A DNA stretch of 64,000 nt from Lateolabrax maculatus. Its lineage: Eukaryota; Chordata; Actinopteri; Acropomatiformes; Lateolabracidae. How positions within the stretch are numbered: the stretch's first letter is position 1; the number at the start of each line of letters is the position of its first letter. This document shows positions 63,301 through 64,000 of this stretch, one piece after another. Below the pieces are notes generated by a model. It saw only the letters and a program-made list of their open reading frames with translations, was not told the origin of the DNA and searched no databases. The stretch covers positions 17,576,001 through 17,640,000 of the forward strand of contig CM062214.1 of NCBI GenBank assembly GCA_031216445.1, given 5' to 3'. Made by a program: the position numbers and the translations under genes.

Positions 63301-64000
63301 CACAAAATGACACTGATCATCTCACAAGAAGATAAAGTGTGTGTTATCTACATCAGTGGGTATCCATTATCTGATCATGCTCATCTTTTTTTTATTTCTA
63401 GTGTCACATTGATAAAAATTCACCATCACTAATATAAATTAATAAATAAAGCAGTCAGCTTTATAAATACAAAACATAAAAGGTCAAAGCAATACCTTCT
63501 TGACATCCAATATTTCAAAAATGTAAACTAAGACATTTGCCAGAAAAATGCTTTCACATAGAAATTAACACAAGATCAGATCACTTCATCAGTGTGGGGA
63601 AAAGTCCAAACTTGGGACCTACTGTATGTGTGTATCTCTAATGCAATGCAATAATGCATGAACACTGGTGACCTAAAAGCATCTCCAGATACACCGGGCC
63701 TCATTTACACTGCAACTGAAACAAAGCTCTTGAGTTACAGACATGGATCACCTTAGTAGTAACTGTGTGATAATTACTGGATAACAGTGAATAAAGGAAC
63801 ATAACAATATTTTACTATTTATCCATGCTTTATCAGAGTTGGTTCACTCTCAGCTGGGTTTCCCTGTTTAACATTTGAACGGAGACTTTTTTACTATTTG
63901 ACTGAACTTGCCTTCACTTCAGAGTAGACGATCATAATCCCTTCATATCAGCTGTACTGTGATCTGAAGCTGCTGCACACAGTAACAATTCATAAACTCT
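60332..64000. other. Intergenic, no gene seen
   Basis: About 3.7 kb of AT-rich DNA. Open frames such as 60336-60638 (minus, 100 codons) and 61849-62088 (plus) have no recognisable homology or splice context. A short pentanucleotide run of TTGCC units lies at 61357-61378. The expected neighbour RAB11A was not found. Confidence 0.5.

Noticed and set aside
60332..64000. RAB11A, expected next in the conserved block
   Set aside because: No frame with Rab GTPase motifs (GDSGVGKS, WDTAGQE) was found. It probably lies beyond the window or has moved.

Overview
The window is vertebrate nuclear DNA, almost certainly from a ray-finned (probably percomorph) fish. Genes are split into many short exons with GT..AG introns, the flanks carry CA, TCTA and ATT microsatellites, and interspersed repeats of fish type are present. 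Five protein genes could be assembled exon by exon with intact reading phase, plus two tRNA genes. The order HACD3(+), INTS14(-), SLC24A1(+), DENND4A(-) is the order I know from human 15q22, so this is a conserved block. PPCDC, which lies elsewhere on human chromosome 15, here sits head-to-head with HACD3. RAB11A, the expected next neighbour, is not seen before the window ends.

Layout. 1-2273: 3' flank of PPCDC. 2274-5407: PPCDC (-), coenzyme A synthesis. 5408-5722: compact bidirectional promoter with a perfect 21-bp inverted repeat. 5723-8722: HACD3 (+), very-long-chain fatty acid elongation. 9748-13446: INTS14 (-), Integrator subunit, tail-to-tail with HACD3. 13447-18431: an old tandem duplication that copied the 5' end of INTS14 together with the promoter and first exons of SLC24A1. 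It left a truncated SLC24A1 copy (14614-15301), a LINE fragment and a relic of INTS14 exon 3. 17899-24005: the intact SLC24A1 (+), rod-type Na+/Ca2+,K+ exchanger. It converges on DENND4A (-, 26252-43700), a Rab-activating DENN protein, whose likely promoter is near 48.5 kb.

From 48.6 kb to the end no protein gene was found. This part holds two near-identical tRNA-Gln(CUG) genes in a duplicated segment, a GC-rich patch with a CTCF-like site, and a 4.5-kb AC-rich, TATAAA-studded satellite embedded in a dispersed repeat unit. About 3.7 kb of plain AT-rich DNA follows.

The genes do not form one pathway. PPCDC and HACD3 both touch acyl-CoA metabolism and share a promoter, which is suggestive but not proof of co-regulation. 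The most unusual features are the partial SLC24A1/INTS14 duplication with a sharp identity step that looks like gene conversion, the promoter inverted repeat, the satellite, and a palindromic two-way poly(A) signal between SLC24A1 and DENND4A. No new multi-gene system is evident.
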